Shown here: one piece after another, positions 1 through 7,507 of the stretch | How positions within the stretch are numbered: the first letter of the stretch is position 1 | Layout: each line of letters opens with the position of its first letter | Source: a virus | DNA length: 29,552 nt | Reading direction: 5' to 3' (one strand) | IMG/VR virus record: IMGVR_UViG_3300020233_000005 | Coordinates: 1-29,552 of that record | Notes under the pieces: model-generated | What the model was told of the DNA's origin: nothing | What the model saw: the letters and a program-made list of their open reading frames with translations, nothing else | Database searches by the model: none | Translations under genes and position numbers: made by a program

Positions 1-45
1 AGCAACTGTGATTATATGGCTATAAATGGTAAAAGGTATTTATAG
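1..45 (+). CDS. Possible C-terminal end of an upstream gene (partial)
   Basis: Frame 1 is open from the first base and ends at TAG 43-45, giving 14 residues ending in NGKRYL. It could be the tail of a gene lying before the window. The stretch is too short to prove coding, and a chance open frame is quite possible. Confidence 0.25.
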   Translation, partial: SNCDYMAINGKRYL

Positions 46-64
46 AATAGTTTAGGGTCGTTTT

Positions 65-82
65 ACCCGTAAACCCGTAAAC
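65..82. repeat. Tandem 8-bp direct repeat ACCCGTAA
   Basis: ACCCGTAA occurs twice head to tail and is followed by a further AC. It lies in the non-coding stretch before the packaging promoter, 53 bp upstream of the -35 box. Repeats placed like this often bind a regulator, but nothing here identifies one. Confidence 0.4.
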
Positions 83-95
83 ATTTGTCTTTTAA

Positions 96-109
96 TTGAC
101 ACCTGTCAA
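96..109. promoter_or_regulatory. Candidate operator, inverted repeat TTGACA-CC-TGTCAA
   Basis: This is a perfect 6-bp inverted repeat with a 2-bp centre, 25 bp before the -35 box of the terminase promoter. TTGACA also looks like a -35 box, but no reasonable -10 lies 16-18 bp downstream (the candidates read like TGTTGA). A protein-binding palindrome is therefore the better reading. Confidence 0.4.
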
Positions 110-134
110 GTTATGATGTGTTGAAAAAACCATG

Positions 135-163
135 TGGACAGAGAGCATGTGTGTTGGTATAAT
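135..163 (+). promoter_or_regulatory. Sigma70-like promoter with extended -10 for terminase genes
   Basis: The -35 is TGGACA (135-140), one mismatch from TTGACA. A 17-bp spacer follows, then a perfect TATAAT (158-163) preceded by TGG, which makes an extended -10. The predicted transcription start is about 169-171, on the ATG at 171, so the message would be leaderless. The longer reading frame opening at 132 overlaps the promoter itself and is rejected as the start. Confidence 0.75.
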
Positions 164-170
164 TTGGGTA

Positions 171-632
171 ATGAAAAGACCAGTAGGGAGACCGACAAAA
201 TATAATAAAGGGATGATTGATAAAATTCAAGAGTATTTAGATGTGTATCAAGATGAAGAAAGGCAAGTTTTAAAACAGTCAAGTGAGAAGTATGAAATGT
301 TTGATACTAAACTTACAGTTAAGCTTCCAACCATTGAAGGATTTGCTCGATTTGTAGAAGTAAATAAGGACACACTTTATGAATGGAGGCAACAACATAA
401 AATTTTTTCCGACTCTTTAGAAAAAATCCTTATAGAACAACAGGAAAGACTCATCAATAATGGTTTGTCTGGTGACTATAATTCAACGATTGCAAAACTA
501 ATACTTTCAAGCAATCATGGTATGGTAGAAAAGAAAGAAACTGATTTAACTTCAGGAGGAAAACCACTTAATATAAATCTCTCAAGTGAGATAGTAAAAA
601 GAGATGATAAATCTACACGAAGCACAAAGTGA
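171..632 (+). CDS. terS: Terminase small subunit
   Basis: This 153-residue protein matches the usual size and sequence style of phage terminase small subunits, which bind the packaging site on phage DNA and hand it to the large subunit. It opens with a basic GRPTKY segment. Residues 53-78 (LPTIEGFARFVEVNKDTLYEW and following) look like the DNA-binding helix-turn-helix. Residues around 105-125 (NNGLSGDYNSTIAKLILSSN) are highly characteristic of the family. The start is set at 171 because the promoter lies directly before it and covers the longer N-terminal extension. The last 29 bases overlap the large-subunit gene, as expected for partners made together. Confidence 0.93.
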   Translation: MKRPVGRPTKYNKGMIDKIQEYLDVYQDEERQVLKQSSEKYEMFDTKLTVKLPTIEGFARFVEVNKDTLYEWRQQHKIFSDSLEKILIEQQERLINNGLSGDYNSTIAKLILSSNHGMVEKKETDLTSGGKPLNINLSSEIVKRDDKSTRSTK

Positions 633-1986
633 ACTTGCTAAAAATACAGCGAGATATAAAGTATGGCGCGCAGGCAGAAAAACAGGTAAATCTGTTTATG
701 CGACAGAGGAGCTAAAAGGCTGTGCTGTCTTAAAAGACGATGCAAGAGCATTATATATAGCAACAACACAAGGACAGGCACGGGATATTGTTTGGCGACC
801 ACTTAAAAAGGAATTTATAAATGCGGGAGCAAAAACTAATGAGTCATTGTTGGAAATAGAAACACCAAATAAGTTTGGCACTAAGAGTTTAATTAAATTA
901 ACCGGTTGGGAAAGTATTGATAGAGTGCGTGGTCAAAGTTTTGACCTTATTATCATAGATGAGTTAGATTCTATTTCAGGATTTTTACAAGAGTTTCAGG
1001 AAACAGTAAAGCCACTTGTACTTGATAGAAAAGGAAAGATTATTTTTATTGGTACGCCAAAGGACAGTAACTCTAATTTACAATCATTAAAAGACACTTA
1101 CGAAAATGATGATGAGTGGGATTTTTTTCATTCTACATCTTATGAAAATCCTTATATTGACTCTAAAGAAATAGATAAAGAAAAAGAAGCACTAAGTTTA
1201 CAATCATTCAGACAGGAATGGTTAGCAGAATATGGAGATGGAAGTACAAGACTTTTTGACCCAATAGCTGTTGCTGACATGTTTAAAATAGAATTGTCTG
1301 ACAATGATGACATAAAGTATTTGACTGTTGATCCCGCAGGAGCTGGTAAAGACACTACTGCGTGGGCTATGTGGACAGGACATGAAGTATGGCTATCACA
1401 AGATAATGGGCTTAGAAGCGATGATATAGAGGATAAGATACTAAAGTCAGAGGTAAAACATAGTATTCCACGACAAAACATAGCTATTGACGGTGTTGGA
1501 CTTGGTGACTCAATTGGTGACAGGGCAACTCTGGGAGGAATAACTATCTTCAAAGGTTCATTCTCGCCCATAAAGACTGACAAGGATATTTCAAAAGCAA
1601 TAGAAACGCCAATAAAACAATTGAAATATACAGAGTCAAAGTTTCTAAACTTGCGTGCTCAGACATATTTTGCATTGGCAAGAGCAATTCAAGAGCGAAC
1701 CATAAAAGTAAACTGTAGTGTTGAGCAAGCCGAAATGATTAAACGTGAATTGAATGCTACAGTTGAAATGGAGGATACGAGAAAGATACAGATAATTCCA
1801 AAAGATGAGATACAAAGAATTGTAGGACACTCGCCAGATTTAGCTGACGTTCTAGCAATTAGAATGTATTGGGATATTATAGGAAGTGTATCACCAATTC
1901 AGGAACTACCAAAAGAGCTAATACAAAAACTTGAGATGCAGTTTGCAAGGACACGAAGTAATCGTAAAGCTAATTCATCACAATGA
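604..1986 (+). CDS. terL: Terminase large subunit (packaging ATPase and nuclease)
   Basis: This 460-residue motor protein pumps DNA into the prohead and cuts the concatemer. The N-terminal ATPase shows Walker A AGRKTGKS (residues 23-30) and Walker B DLIIIDE (114-120). The C-terminal RNase H-like nuclease shows VDPAGAGKD, then IAIDGVGLGD, then SPDLADVLAIR, supplying the expected three acidic metal-binding positions. All catalytic motifs look intact and the length is normal. The gene overlaps terS by 29 bases and its ATG has no SD, so coupled translation with terS is likely. It overlaps the next gene by four bases (ATGA). Confidence 0.96.
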   Translation: MINLHEAQSELAKNTARYKVWRAGRKTGKSVYATEELKGCAVLKDDARALYIATTQGQARDIVWRPLKKEFINAGAKTNESLLEIETPNKFGTKSLIKLTGWESIDRVRGQSFDLIIIDELDSISGFLQEFQETVKPLVLDRKGKIIFIGTPKDSNSNLQSLKDTYENDDEWDFFHSTSYENPYIDSKEIDKEKEALSLQSFRQEWLAEYGDGSTRLFDPIAVADMFKIELSDNDDIKYLTVDPAGAGKDTTAWAMWTGHEVWLSQDNGLRSDDIEDKILKSEVKHSIPRQNIAIDGVGLGDSIGDRATLGGITIFKGSFSPIKTDKDISKAIETPIKQLKYTESKFLNLRAQTYFALARAIQERTIKVNCSVEQAEMIKRELNATVEMEDTRKIQIIPKDEIQRIVGHSPDLADVLAIRMYWDIIGSVSPIQELPKELIQKLEMQFARTRSNRKANSSQ

Positions 1987-2390
1987 AAATAAGTAAAAAA
2001 TATCCACCAAATTATAGGCAGGTTGTAGACATTCTCGGAGCTGATGACACAACTGTGTATTGCTATGGTGATACTATTTACAATCCTAACAATATAGAAA
2101 TAACACCAGATATTGAAGTACATGAAGAAGTGCATAGTAAACAGCAGGGGGATAACCCGGAGTTGTGGTGCTTGAAGTATCTCAACGACAAGGAGTTTAG
2201 ACAGCAATCAGAAGTTGAAGCGTATGGCGCACAATATTTTTTTGTAAAGAACCATCTTGGTGGTGGTAAGATGTTGGAGTGGTTATTGGACAAGCTTGCT
2301 GATGAATTGTCTAGTTCGTGTTATAATTTAGATATTAACCAAGCACAAGCAAAGTCAAAAATTCGCAATGAAGCAAAGAAAGGTAATTGA
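1983..2390 (+). CDS. HEXXH-containing putative metalloprotein, possible phage peptidase
   Basis: This 135-residue protein carries HEEVH at residues 47-51, the zinc-metallopeptidase HExxH pattern. A second acidic cluster (SEVEAY, 76-81) lies at a distance where gluzincin-type enzymes place their third ligand. The protein sits between terminase and portal, and no conventional prohead protease was recognised in this morphogenesis cluster. A role in capsid maturation is possible but unproven. Alternatives are a peptidase acting on host proteins or a degenerate structural zinc protein. There is no signal peptide. The ATG overlaps the terL stop (ATGA) and has no SD. Confidence 0.6.
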   Translation: MKISKKYPPNYRQVVDILGADDTTVYCYGDTIYNPNNIEITPDIEVHEEVHSKQQGDNPELWCLKYLNDKEFRQQSEVEAYGAQYFFVKNHLGGGKMLEWLLDKLADELSSSCYNLDINQAQAKSKIRNEAKKGN

Positions 2391-2520
2391 ATACTCTACT
2401 AACTTTTTTGTCAGGGATAAACACCCAACAAAATTGTATTTGTATGTATTTGATTATAAATTTAATTTTTATGGTAAATGGGCAAAGACTATTAACAGTT
2501 TTCTTAGAAAGGCGGAATAA
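2368..2520 (+). CDS. Small basic hypothetical protein, 50 residues
   Basis: An ATG at 2368 opens a 50-residue frame ending at TAA 2518-2520. It starts MKQRKVIEYS and ends INSFLRKAE, with an aromatic-rich middle (LYLYVFDYKFNFYGKW). It overlaps the preceding gene by 23 bases, fills the gap exactly and stops three bases before the portal ATG. That packing is what a real phage gene looks like. Function is not recognised. Its 3' end also supplies the AAAGGCGG that lies before the portal start, one of the few SD-like sequences in the window. Confidence 0.6.
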   Translation: MKQRKVIEYSTNFFVRDKHPTKLYLYVFDYKFNFYGKWAKTINSFLRKAE

Positions 2521-2523
2521 AAT

Positions 2524-4338
2524 ATGGATGACAACAATTCAATAGGAGAAATAGTGCGAAAAATGGAGTCTAACTATCTTAGTGGTGAGTCTAAAATATC
2601 CAAGTATGTAATATTCAATCTTAATGAAAACATTGAAAAGATTTACGCTTACTTAAACTCTGTACCAGTATCAGGAAAGTACGATGCTAATAATGATGAA
2701 AAACCATTTATAAATATTGTGGTATCTGCTCGTAATATATGGATGCGTGCGACAGATATAGACACGAGTTGGATAAAGATACGTCCGACAACATCAAAAC
2801 AATTTATAACTGCGCTTGTTGCTACAACTAAAGTGCAAGATTGGATGAAAAAAACATTCTTTGCTAATTTTCTTAACGATTGGGGACGAATACTTGCTGG
2901 GTACGGGTCATGTATTACAAAAACAGTACGCAACAGTGATGGACTACATTTAACAACAATTCCTTGGAATAGCATCATTTGTGATGCCGTTGATTTTGAT
3001 GCAAATCCTAAAATAGAAATATTAGAACTGACTGAAGGTGAACTACGCAGGAGAGTAAAAACACACAAGTATGACAAAAAAGCAGTTGAAGAACTTATTG
3101 GTTCACAAAAAACAAGAGAAACTATTTCAGGCGTTAAAAAAGACAGTAAAAGTGACTATTACAAGCTATATGAAATACACGGAGAACTATCAAAGTATCT
3201 TTTGACAGACAAAGATAAAGACAAAGATGAGTTTGTACAACAAATGCATGTAATATCTTATGTGTCTAATGGAAGTAATAATAAAGAGTATGATGACTTC
3301 ACATTAGTACAGGGTCAGGAAGACAAAGACCCATATAGAATAACTCATCTTATTAAAGAAGATGGACGTTCACAATCAATTGGTTCTGTTGAGTCACTAT
3401 TTCAAACACAATGGATGGAAAATCACTCTATACTCGCACAAAAGAAACAACTTGACCTTGCTTCTAAACTTTTCTTTCAAACATCAGACCCAAAGTATGT
3501 GAGTGTAAATGTGATTAACGATATAGAAAACGGTGACATTTTACATCACACATTAAATCAGCCACTTACGCAAGTAAATAATGGGTCACACGATATAAGC
3601 TCACTACAAAACTTTTCTGCCTATTGGAAGTCAAGAGGAAATGAAACAGTTGGAATATCTGAAGCAATGCTTGGAGCTTCTGCTAAGAGTGGTACTGCAT
3701 GGAGACAAACAAAAGCATTACTTAATGAGTCATACAATTTATTTAAATTGATGACACAAAATAAAAGCAATAGTCTAAAAATGATGTTTCGTGAGGATAT
3801 AATTCCATTCATAAAAGAGACTGAGTTAAATAATTCAAAAGAAATAGAAGTTATTTTGGATGCTTACGATATTAAACAGTTTGATACTAAATATTTAACA
3901 GCAGAAGCGAATAGACGTTTTAATGACTCTGTAATAGAGTCGGCGTTGACAGACAAAGATATGCCAATGATGGAAGCTGTCCAAGCTCAAGTACAAGGAG
4001 AACTTAACGACATGGGAGATAAGCGGTTCTTAAAACCATCGGAAGTACCTAATGTTGTATGGAAAGAAATGCTTAAAGATATTGAATGGGAACTTGATAT
4101 AGATATAACCGGGGAAGCAAAAGATACACAAGAAGCTATGGCAACACTCAATACAGCATTGCAAACAGTTATGATACCTGGTTATGCTCAGAATGAGGAA
4201 GCAAAGATGATTGTAGCAAAGATTTTGGGAATGACGGGTGTGATTTCACCGCTTGAACTTACAGGTATACAGGGACAACCAGCGCAGGCACCACAGCCTG
4301 CACAGGTTCCACAGGTCGGCGCTGGTATACCACAGTGA
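2524..4338 (+). CDS. Portal protein
   Basis: This 604-residue protein directly follows the packaging genes, and its size and composition fit a phage portal, the dodecameric ring at the packaging vertex through which DNA enters and leaves. Typical features are the long acidic and aromatic N-terminal half, a central segment around residues 375-400 (GNETVGISEAMLGA and the following SGTAWRQTKAL) resembling the portal stem helix region, and a Pro/Gln/Ala-rich C-terminal tail (QAPQPAQVPQVGAG). I assign it from gene order and these features, without a database match. An AAAGGCGG precedes the ATG by a suitable distance, so SD-assisted initiation is possible here. Confidence 0.85.
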   Translation: MDDNNSIGEIVRKMESNYLSGESKISKYVIFNLNENIEKIYAYLNSVPVSGKYDANNDEKPFINIVVSARNIWMRATDIDTSWIKIRPTTSKQFITALVATTKVQDWMKKTFFANFLNDWGRILAGYGSCITKTVRNSDGLHLTTIPWNSIICDAVDFDANPKIEILELTEGELRRRVKTHKYDKKAVEELIGSQKTRETISGVKKDSKSDYYKLYEIHGELSKYLLTDKDKDKDEFVQQMHVISYVSNGSNNKEYDDFTLVQGQEDKDPYRITHLIKEDGRSQSIGSVESLFQTQWMENHSILAQKKQLDLASKLFFQTSDPKYVSVNVINDIENGDILHHTLNQPLTQVNNGSHDISSLQNFSAYWKSRGNETVGISEAMLGASAKSGTAWRQTKALLNESYNLFKLMTQNKSNSLKMMFREDIIPFIKETELNNSKEIEVILDAYDIKQFDTKYLTAEANRRFNDSVIESALTDKDMPMMEAVQAQVQGELNDMGDKRFLKPSEVPNVVWKEMLKDIEWELDIDITGEAKDTQEAMATLNTALQTVMIPGYAQNEEAKMIVAKILGMTGVISPLELTGIQGQPAQAPQPAQVPQVGAGIPQ

Positions 4339-4359
4339 TAATAGTTAAATAAATAAATT

Positions 4360-4917
4360 ATGACGGAAGAAACAAACCTTTTAGTAAAAAAAGACGATGT
4401 TAAAATCATTAAAGCAATCTTCAAGGATAACGAAGACTTATTGAAAGCCATGCGAGCTGTTATGTTAGACATAAAACCTACAGAAAGTGAGAAGTCTAAT
4501 GTTAAAACAGCATTCGCAAATACAGAACTTTATAGGGTAATAAGTGAGCGTTTTTATCCAACACTTGAAGCTAGTAAAGATGCACCGATAGGACAGATAC
4601 AAGACGTATGGCTTGGTGCTGAAACAATGGTGTTTGCACAACACAGAGACACTGTACAGCAAGCAATAGGGTACAAGGAGCGTGCAATAAAAATGCTTAC
4701 TCTTGGATTGGCATTATTACTTAACCCAGACGGAGAAAAACCACGGACAAAGTTTGTACCAAGTGAAGTAGTTAATGATCCGCTTGCAATAGAACTGCAA
4801 ACACGGAATATGTATATAAAATTAATTGACACTCAATTAATGCACTTGTGGATTATTGCAGAGCAAGCAAGTGACGATAAAAAGGAAGAAAACAAAAAGA
4901 AGAATAGCACACAGTAA
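4360..4917 (+). CDS. Hypothetical head-region protein, 185 residues
   Basis: This mostly helical 185-residue protein lies between portal and scaffold, with acidic stretches, a hydrophobic segment around 112-122 (MLTLGLALLLN) and a lysine-rich end (KKEENKKKN). Phages of this general plan often encode a portal-associated or head-completion protein at this position. No motif fixes its role. The ATG is preceded by an AT-rich TAAATAAATAAATT with no SD. It ends the first proposed transcription unit, since a promoter follows at 4944. Confidence 0.7.
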   Translation: MTEETNLLVKKDDVKIIKAIFKDNEDLLKAMRAVMLDIKPTESEKSNVKTAFANTELYRVISERFYPTLEASKDAPIGQIQDVWLGAETMVFAQHRDTVQQAIGYKERAIKMLTLGLALLLNPDGEKPRTKFVPSEVVNDPLAIELQTRNMYIKLIDTQLMHLWIIAEQASDDKKEENKKKNSTQ

Positions 4918-4943
4918 AAAAAGTGTGATATAGTTATAAGCAA

Positions 4944-4973
4944 TTGACACTAAAGTCTTTAAAAAGAAATAAT
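4944..4973 (+). promoter_or_regulatory. Sigma70-like promoter for scaffold and capsid genes
   Basis: A perfect TTGACA -35 (4944-4949) and an AATAAT -10 (4968-4973, one mismatch) are separated by 18 bp. The predicted start falls about 4980, three or four bases before the ATG at 4984, so the mRNA would be leaderless or nearly so. It sits in the 66-bp gap after 4917, a sensible place for a strong capsid promoter. Confidence 0.6.
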
Positions 4974-4983
4974 AGACAAAACT

Positions 4984-5568
4984 ATGGAAAATGAATTAGA
5001 TGACTTCGACATCGAAAACGAAGAGGAAGACATCGAGGAAGAAGCTGACACCGAAGAGGAAGAAACTAAAGAAGAAGCCGAGGAAGAAGCTGACACCGAG
5101 GAAGACTCTGATGAATTAGAAACATTACGCAAAGAAAACAAAACACTACAAGCTCAAAAGGCTAAGTGGCGTGATAAAGCTAATAAACCTGTAGAGGTTA
5201 AAACTGAAGAGAAAGAGAAAGAGAAAGTTGACTCTAGCGAACCTACTCTTTCCAGTACAGATTTGCTATCACTTTTGGAAGCAAAGATAACGAATGAAAA
5301 AGACGTAGAACTTGTGACAAAAGACGCACAACTTCTAGGTGTTTCTATTTCTGAAGCTCTTAAGAACGACATTGTCGTTGAAAAGTTAAGAGTTATAAAT
5401 GAAAAAAGAAACACGGCCGACTCCACAAACACTCGTACTACTCGAGCTGGAAATAAAGGTATGTCTGATACTGAACTTATCAAAAAGGTTAATGCTGGAT
5501 ACATTCCAGAACCTGGCACAAAAGAAGCTGAACAGCTATTCTTGGCAAGACGTAAAGGACTAGAGTAA
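4984..5568 (+). CDS. Putative scaffolding protein
   Basis: This 194-residue protein lies just before the major capsid gene, the standard place for a scaffold, which shapes the prohead and then leaves or is degraded. Residues 1-45 are almost all Glu and Asp, with two similar EEADTEE blocks. Residues 45-75 form a charged coiled coil (ELETLRKENKTLQAQKAKW). The middle is Lys/Glu-rich. The C-terminus (GYIPEPGTKEAEQLFLARRKGLE) is basic and helical, as in scaffolds that dock onto coat protein. Its own promoter lies immediately upstream. The role is inferred from position and composition. Confidence 0.8.
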   Translation: MENELDDFDIENEEEDIEEEADTEEEETKEEAEEEADTEEDSDELETLRKENKTLQAQKAKWRDKANKPVEVKTEEKEKEKVDSSEPTLSSTDLLSLLEAKITNEKDVELVTKDAQLLGVSISEALKNDIVVEKLRVINEKRNTADSTNTRTTRAGNKGMSDTELIKKVNAGYIPEPGTKEAEQLFLARRKGLE

Positions 5569-5578
5569 ATATACGGCG

Positions 5579-5627
5579 GGAACCATTAAAAAATTAACAC
5601 GGTTCCTTTACAATTAAATATTGTAAA
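5579..5627 (+). promoter_or_regulatory. Two abutting stem-loops in the capsid gene leader
   Basis: Stem 1 pairs GGAACC (5579-5584) with GGTTCC (5601-5606) around a 16-base AT-rich loop, with a possible G-T closing pair. Stem 2 pairs TTTACAAT (5607-5614) with ATTGTAAA (5620-5627) around TAAAT. The stems touch end to end and could stack. They end 14 bases before the likely capsid start. Stem 1 lacks the T-run of a good terminator. A translational or RNA-processing element is more likely, and stem 2 could also be a DNA operator. Confidence 0.5.
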
Positions 5628-5641
5628 CACTACGAAAGCTT

Positions 5642-6508
5642 ATATTTAACACAAAAAGCACATACAGTCAGCGCGACAAATACTTCAAGTCACAATTTGA
5701 TATTGTTCTTAGGAACGCTATTATTGCCGAGAAGATTTGTAAAGTTGACCGTTCAGACCTTAAAAGAATTCAAAACCCATACGGAAACCAAATTACTGCG
5801 ACAATTCAAGCAGTTGCTGGTACGTACTCTGTAACAGCATGGACAATTACAGATGAAGCACTTACTGTAACTGATGAAGTAAACTTTTCAGAGCATATCT
5901 TTGCTCACGAAGAGTATTTTTCACAGTTTAGTTTGTCACAATCTCGTATTGACGAAATGATGTACGGAGTTGCTTATGGTATTGATAAGTTTGTTCTTAA
6001 CAATCTTACAGAAGATGCAACTGGTGCATACACAACTCCGGTTGGAGGATTTACCACTGCATCTAATATCAACACAATCTTTGCTAACTTACGTTCAAAG
6101 GTTGGTGGATACCAAAACAACTTCAATGGAATGGGAAACAAACTATTTGTTGTTCTTGAAGCAGCAGATATGGTTGGTGTAACTATTGCAGGAGCTACTA
6201 ACGGATTCAATTCTTCAGACTCTGTTCTTAAAAACGGACAAGTAGGAAGTTGGATGGGAGTAGACATCTTTGAAGTACAAGACGGAACGTTTGTTAATGC
6301 AACACTTGGTACTACTACAGTTACCAATTCTGGACATCGAGTATTTGGTGTAAAGAACGCATCAACATACGCTTCACCACGTGGACTCCAAATGGAGGAA
6401 AAAGGTGTATCAGGTAAAACTGGTAAGGAGATTGTAGTCTTTGGACTCGTAGGATTCAAACTATGGGCGCAAAAGGCAGGAATCACCGTTGATATTACGA
6501 TTTCCTAA
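5642..6508 (+). CDS. Major capsid protein (HK97-like fold), non-canonical start
   Basis: The frame is open from 5627 to the stop at 6508. From 5642 it gives 288 residues, normal for a major capsid protein. It reads FNTKSTYSQRDKYFK near the N-terminus, then KVDRSDLKRIQNPYGNQ, and ends GFKLWAQKAGITVDITIS, all typical of HK97-fold coat proteins. There is no in-frame ATG, GTG or TTG before TTG 5933 and ATG 5957, and starting there would discard about 100 well-formed residues. ATA at 5642 is the only sensible initiator-like codon. The alternatives are a mutated ATG or an assembly error. It lies between scaffold and head-completion genes, behind two stem-loops. Confidence 0.85.
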   Translation: MFNTKSTYSQRDKYFKSQFDIVLRNAIIAEKICKVDRSDLKRIQNPYGNQITATIQAVAGTYSVTAWTITDEALTVTDEVNFSEHIFAHEEYFSQFSLSQSRIDEMMYGVAYGIDKFVLNNLTEDATGAYTTPVGGFTTASNINTIFANLRSKVGGYQNNFNGMGNKLFVVLEAADMVGVTIAGATNGFNSSDSVLKNGQVGSWMGVDIFEVQDGTFVNATLGTTTVTNSGHRVFGVKNASTYASPRGLQMEEKGVSGKTGKEIVVFGLVGFKLWAQKAGITVDITIS

Positions 6509-6515
6509 TATCTAT

Positions 6516-6593
6516 CTCGTAGAACTTAATAATGTTCTACGAGGGTATGGGTAGGAAACTCCCGTCGGTTTTCTCCCTTTATCCTCGTAGAAC
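6516..6593 (+). promoter_or_regulatory. Alternative-pairing RNA element after the capsid gene
   Basis: CTCGTAGAAC occurs at 6516-6525 and again at 6584-6593, and its reverse complement GTTCTACGAG lies between them at 6534-6543. The middle copy can form a perfect 10-bp stem with the first copy (8-base loop) or with the last, but not both. The element fills the 99-bp gap between capsid and the next gene, 15 bases before the latter's ATG. It could adjust expression of the downstream genes relative to the capsid. No T-run follows the first stem. Confidence 0.6.
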
Positions 6594-6607
6594 TAACACA
6601 AATATTA

Positions 6608-7068
6608 TGACAGCAAAAAAGGCGGCAACCGCACCTGTAAAAACTCAGGTTGAGAAAGAAAAAGAAGTAGCACAAGTAGAAGCTCGTGCAAAACAAGCAG
6701 ATAGTGTACTTGCTCCTGTAGTAAAAGTATCTAAGGCGGATACTTCTGATATTGAAGTAGAAGACCCAGAACTTCTTATGCCTAAGGAACTACCACTTGT
6801 AATAAAACCTAAAGGTGGAAAGTGGAAAAATGATGAGCAGGTAGCATACGCTAAGGTACTTAATGCTTACGCATATAAGAACCCAAAGAAGTGGAAAGCT
6901 AATAAAATAAATCCAAAAACATTGGATGAAATCCCAAATACTTCTAAAAAAGATATTTGTATAGAGCAACTTGCAAAGCTAGAAAAGCATCCTGAACTGT
7001 TTGAACAGTTTACGGGTAATAGACTTGGTGACAAAATCTCTTACAAAAATCAATTAATGGAAAATTAA
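6608..7068 (+). CDS. Hypothetical head-associated protein, 153 residues
   Basis: From the ATG at 6608 the protein opens MTAKKAATAPVKTQVEKEKE, a basic Ala/Lys-rich and probably disordered N-terminus of about 50 residues, followed by a compact charged domain (WKNDEQVAYAKVLNAYAYKN). An in-frame ATG at 6532 exists but lies inside the loop of the capsid-downstream hairpin, and its extension looks non-coding, so 6608 is preferred. Position after the capsid suggests a head-completion or packaging-related virion protein. Function is not recognised. Confidence 0.7.
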
Positions 7069-7084
7069 AAGTTAACAATACTAT

Positions 7085-7450
7085 ATGGCACAAGCACAAA
7101 ACTTAAACATACTGCCTACAGTAGATGGTAGCTCTGTAACACAGGCTACAAGCCGTACTACTGGTGTGACATTGAATGCTTCAGCAGGAGTTATTACAAC
7201 TAACAATGCGAGTCTTGCAGCAGAAGCAACAGCAGACTTCACTGTTACTAACTCTGAAGTTGGTGTGAATGATGTTGTTGCTGTATCAATTCGTTCTGGC
7301 TCAAATGGTGGAGGAACTATCGTATCTGTATCAACAGTTGCAAACGGTTCTTTCAAAGTTAGAGTATACAACGGAAACGTAGCAGCAGGAACAGCAGAAA
7401 CAGGAGCAATCCTAATTAACTTTGTTGTAGTAAACAAAGCTATTAAATAG
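7085..7450 (+). CDS. Probable capsid decoration or small head protein, 121 residues
   Basis: A small Ser/Thr/Ala/Val-rich beta protein with no charged core motif. Its segment QATSRTTGVTLNASAGVITT, followed by DFTVTNSEVGVNDVVAVSIRSG, strongly resembles small structural proteins found next to capsid genes in many environmental phages. The expected role is binding the outside of the capsid or acting as a head fibre base, but this is inferred. The 57-bp gap after it holds only a weak CCGT/ACGG stem (7461-7473) and two GACGGG copies. Confidence 0.7.
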   Translation: MAQAQNLNILPTVDGSSVTQATSRTTGVTLNASAGVITTNNASLAAEATADFTVTNSEVGVNDVVAVSIRSGSNGGGTIVSVSTVANGSFKVRVYNGNVAAGTAETGAILINFVVVNKAIK

Positions 7451-7507
7451 TTTCTTAACTCCGTTTTAGACGGGAAAGACGGGGATTAACAAATTAAATA
7501 AATTATT

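Noticed and set aside
132-170. Upstream start (MWTESMCV) for terS
   Set aside because: It overlaps the -35/-10 promoter; the transcript would begin after this ATG.
2319-2327. TGT-TATAAT inside the HEXXH gene
   Set aside because: It lies in coding sequence, 40 bases before any ATG, with no -35; likely chance.
5607-5636. Promoter TTTACA / TACGAA before the capsid ATA
   Set aside because: The -10 is poor, and the sequence is better explained as the arms of stem 2.
6532-6607. Start at 6532 for the post-capsid gene
   Set aside because: The ATG is in the loop of a strong hairpin and the added residues look non-coding.
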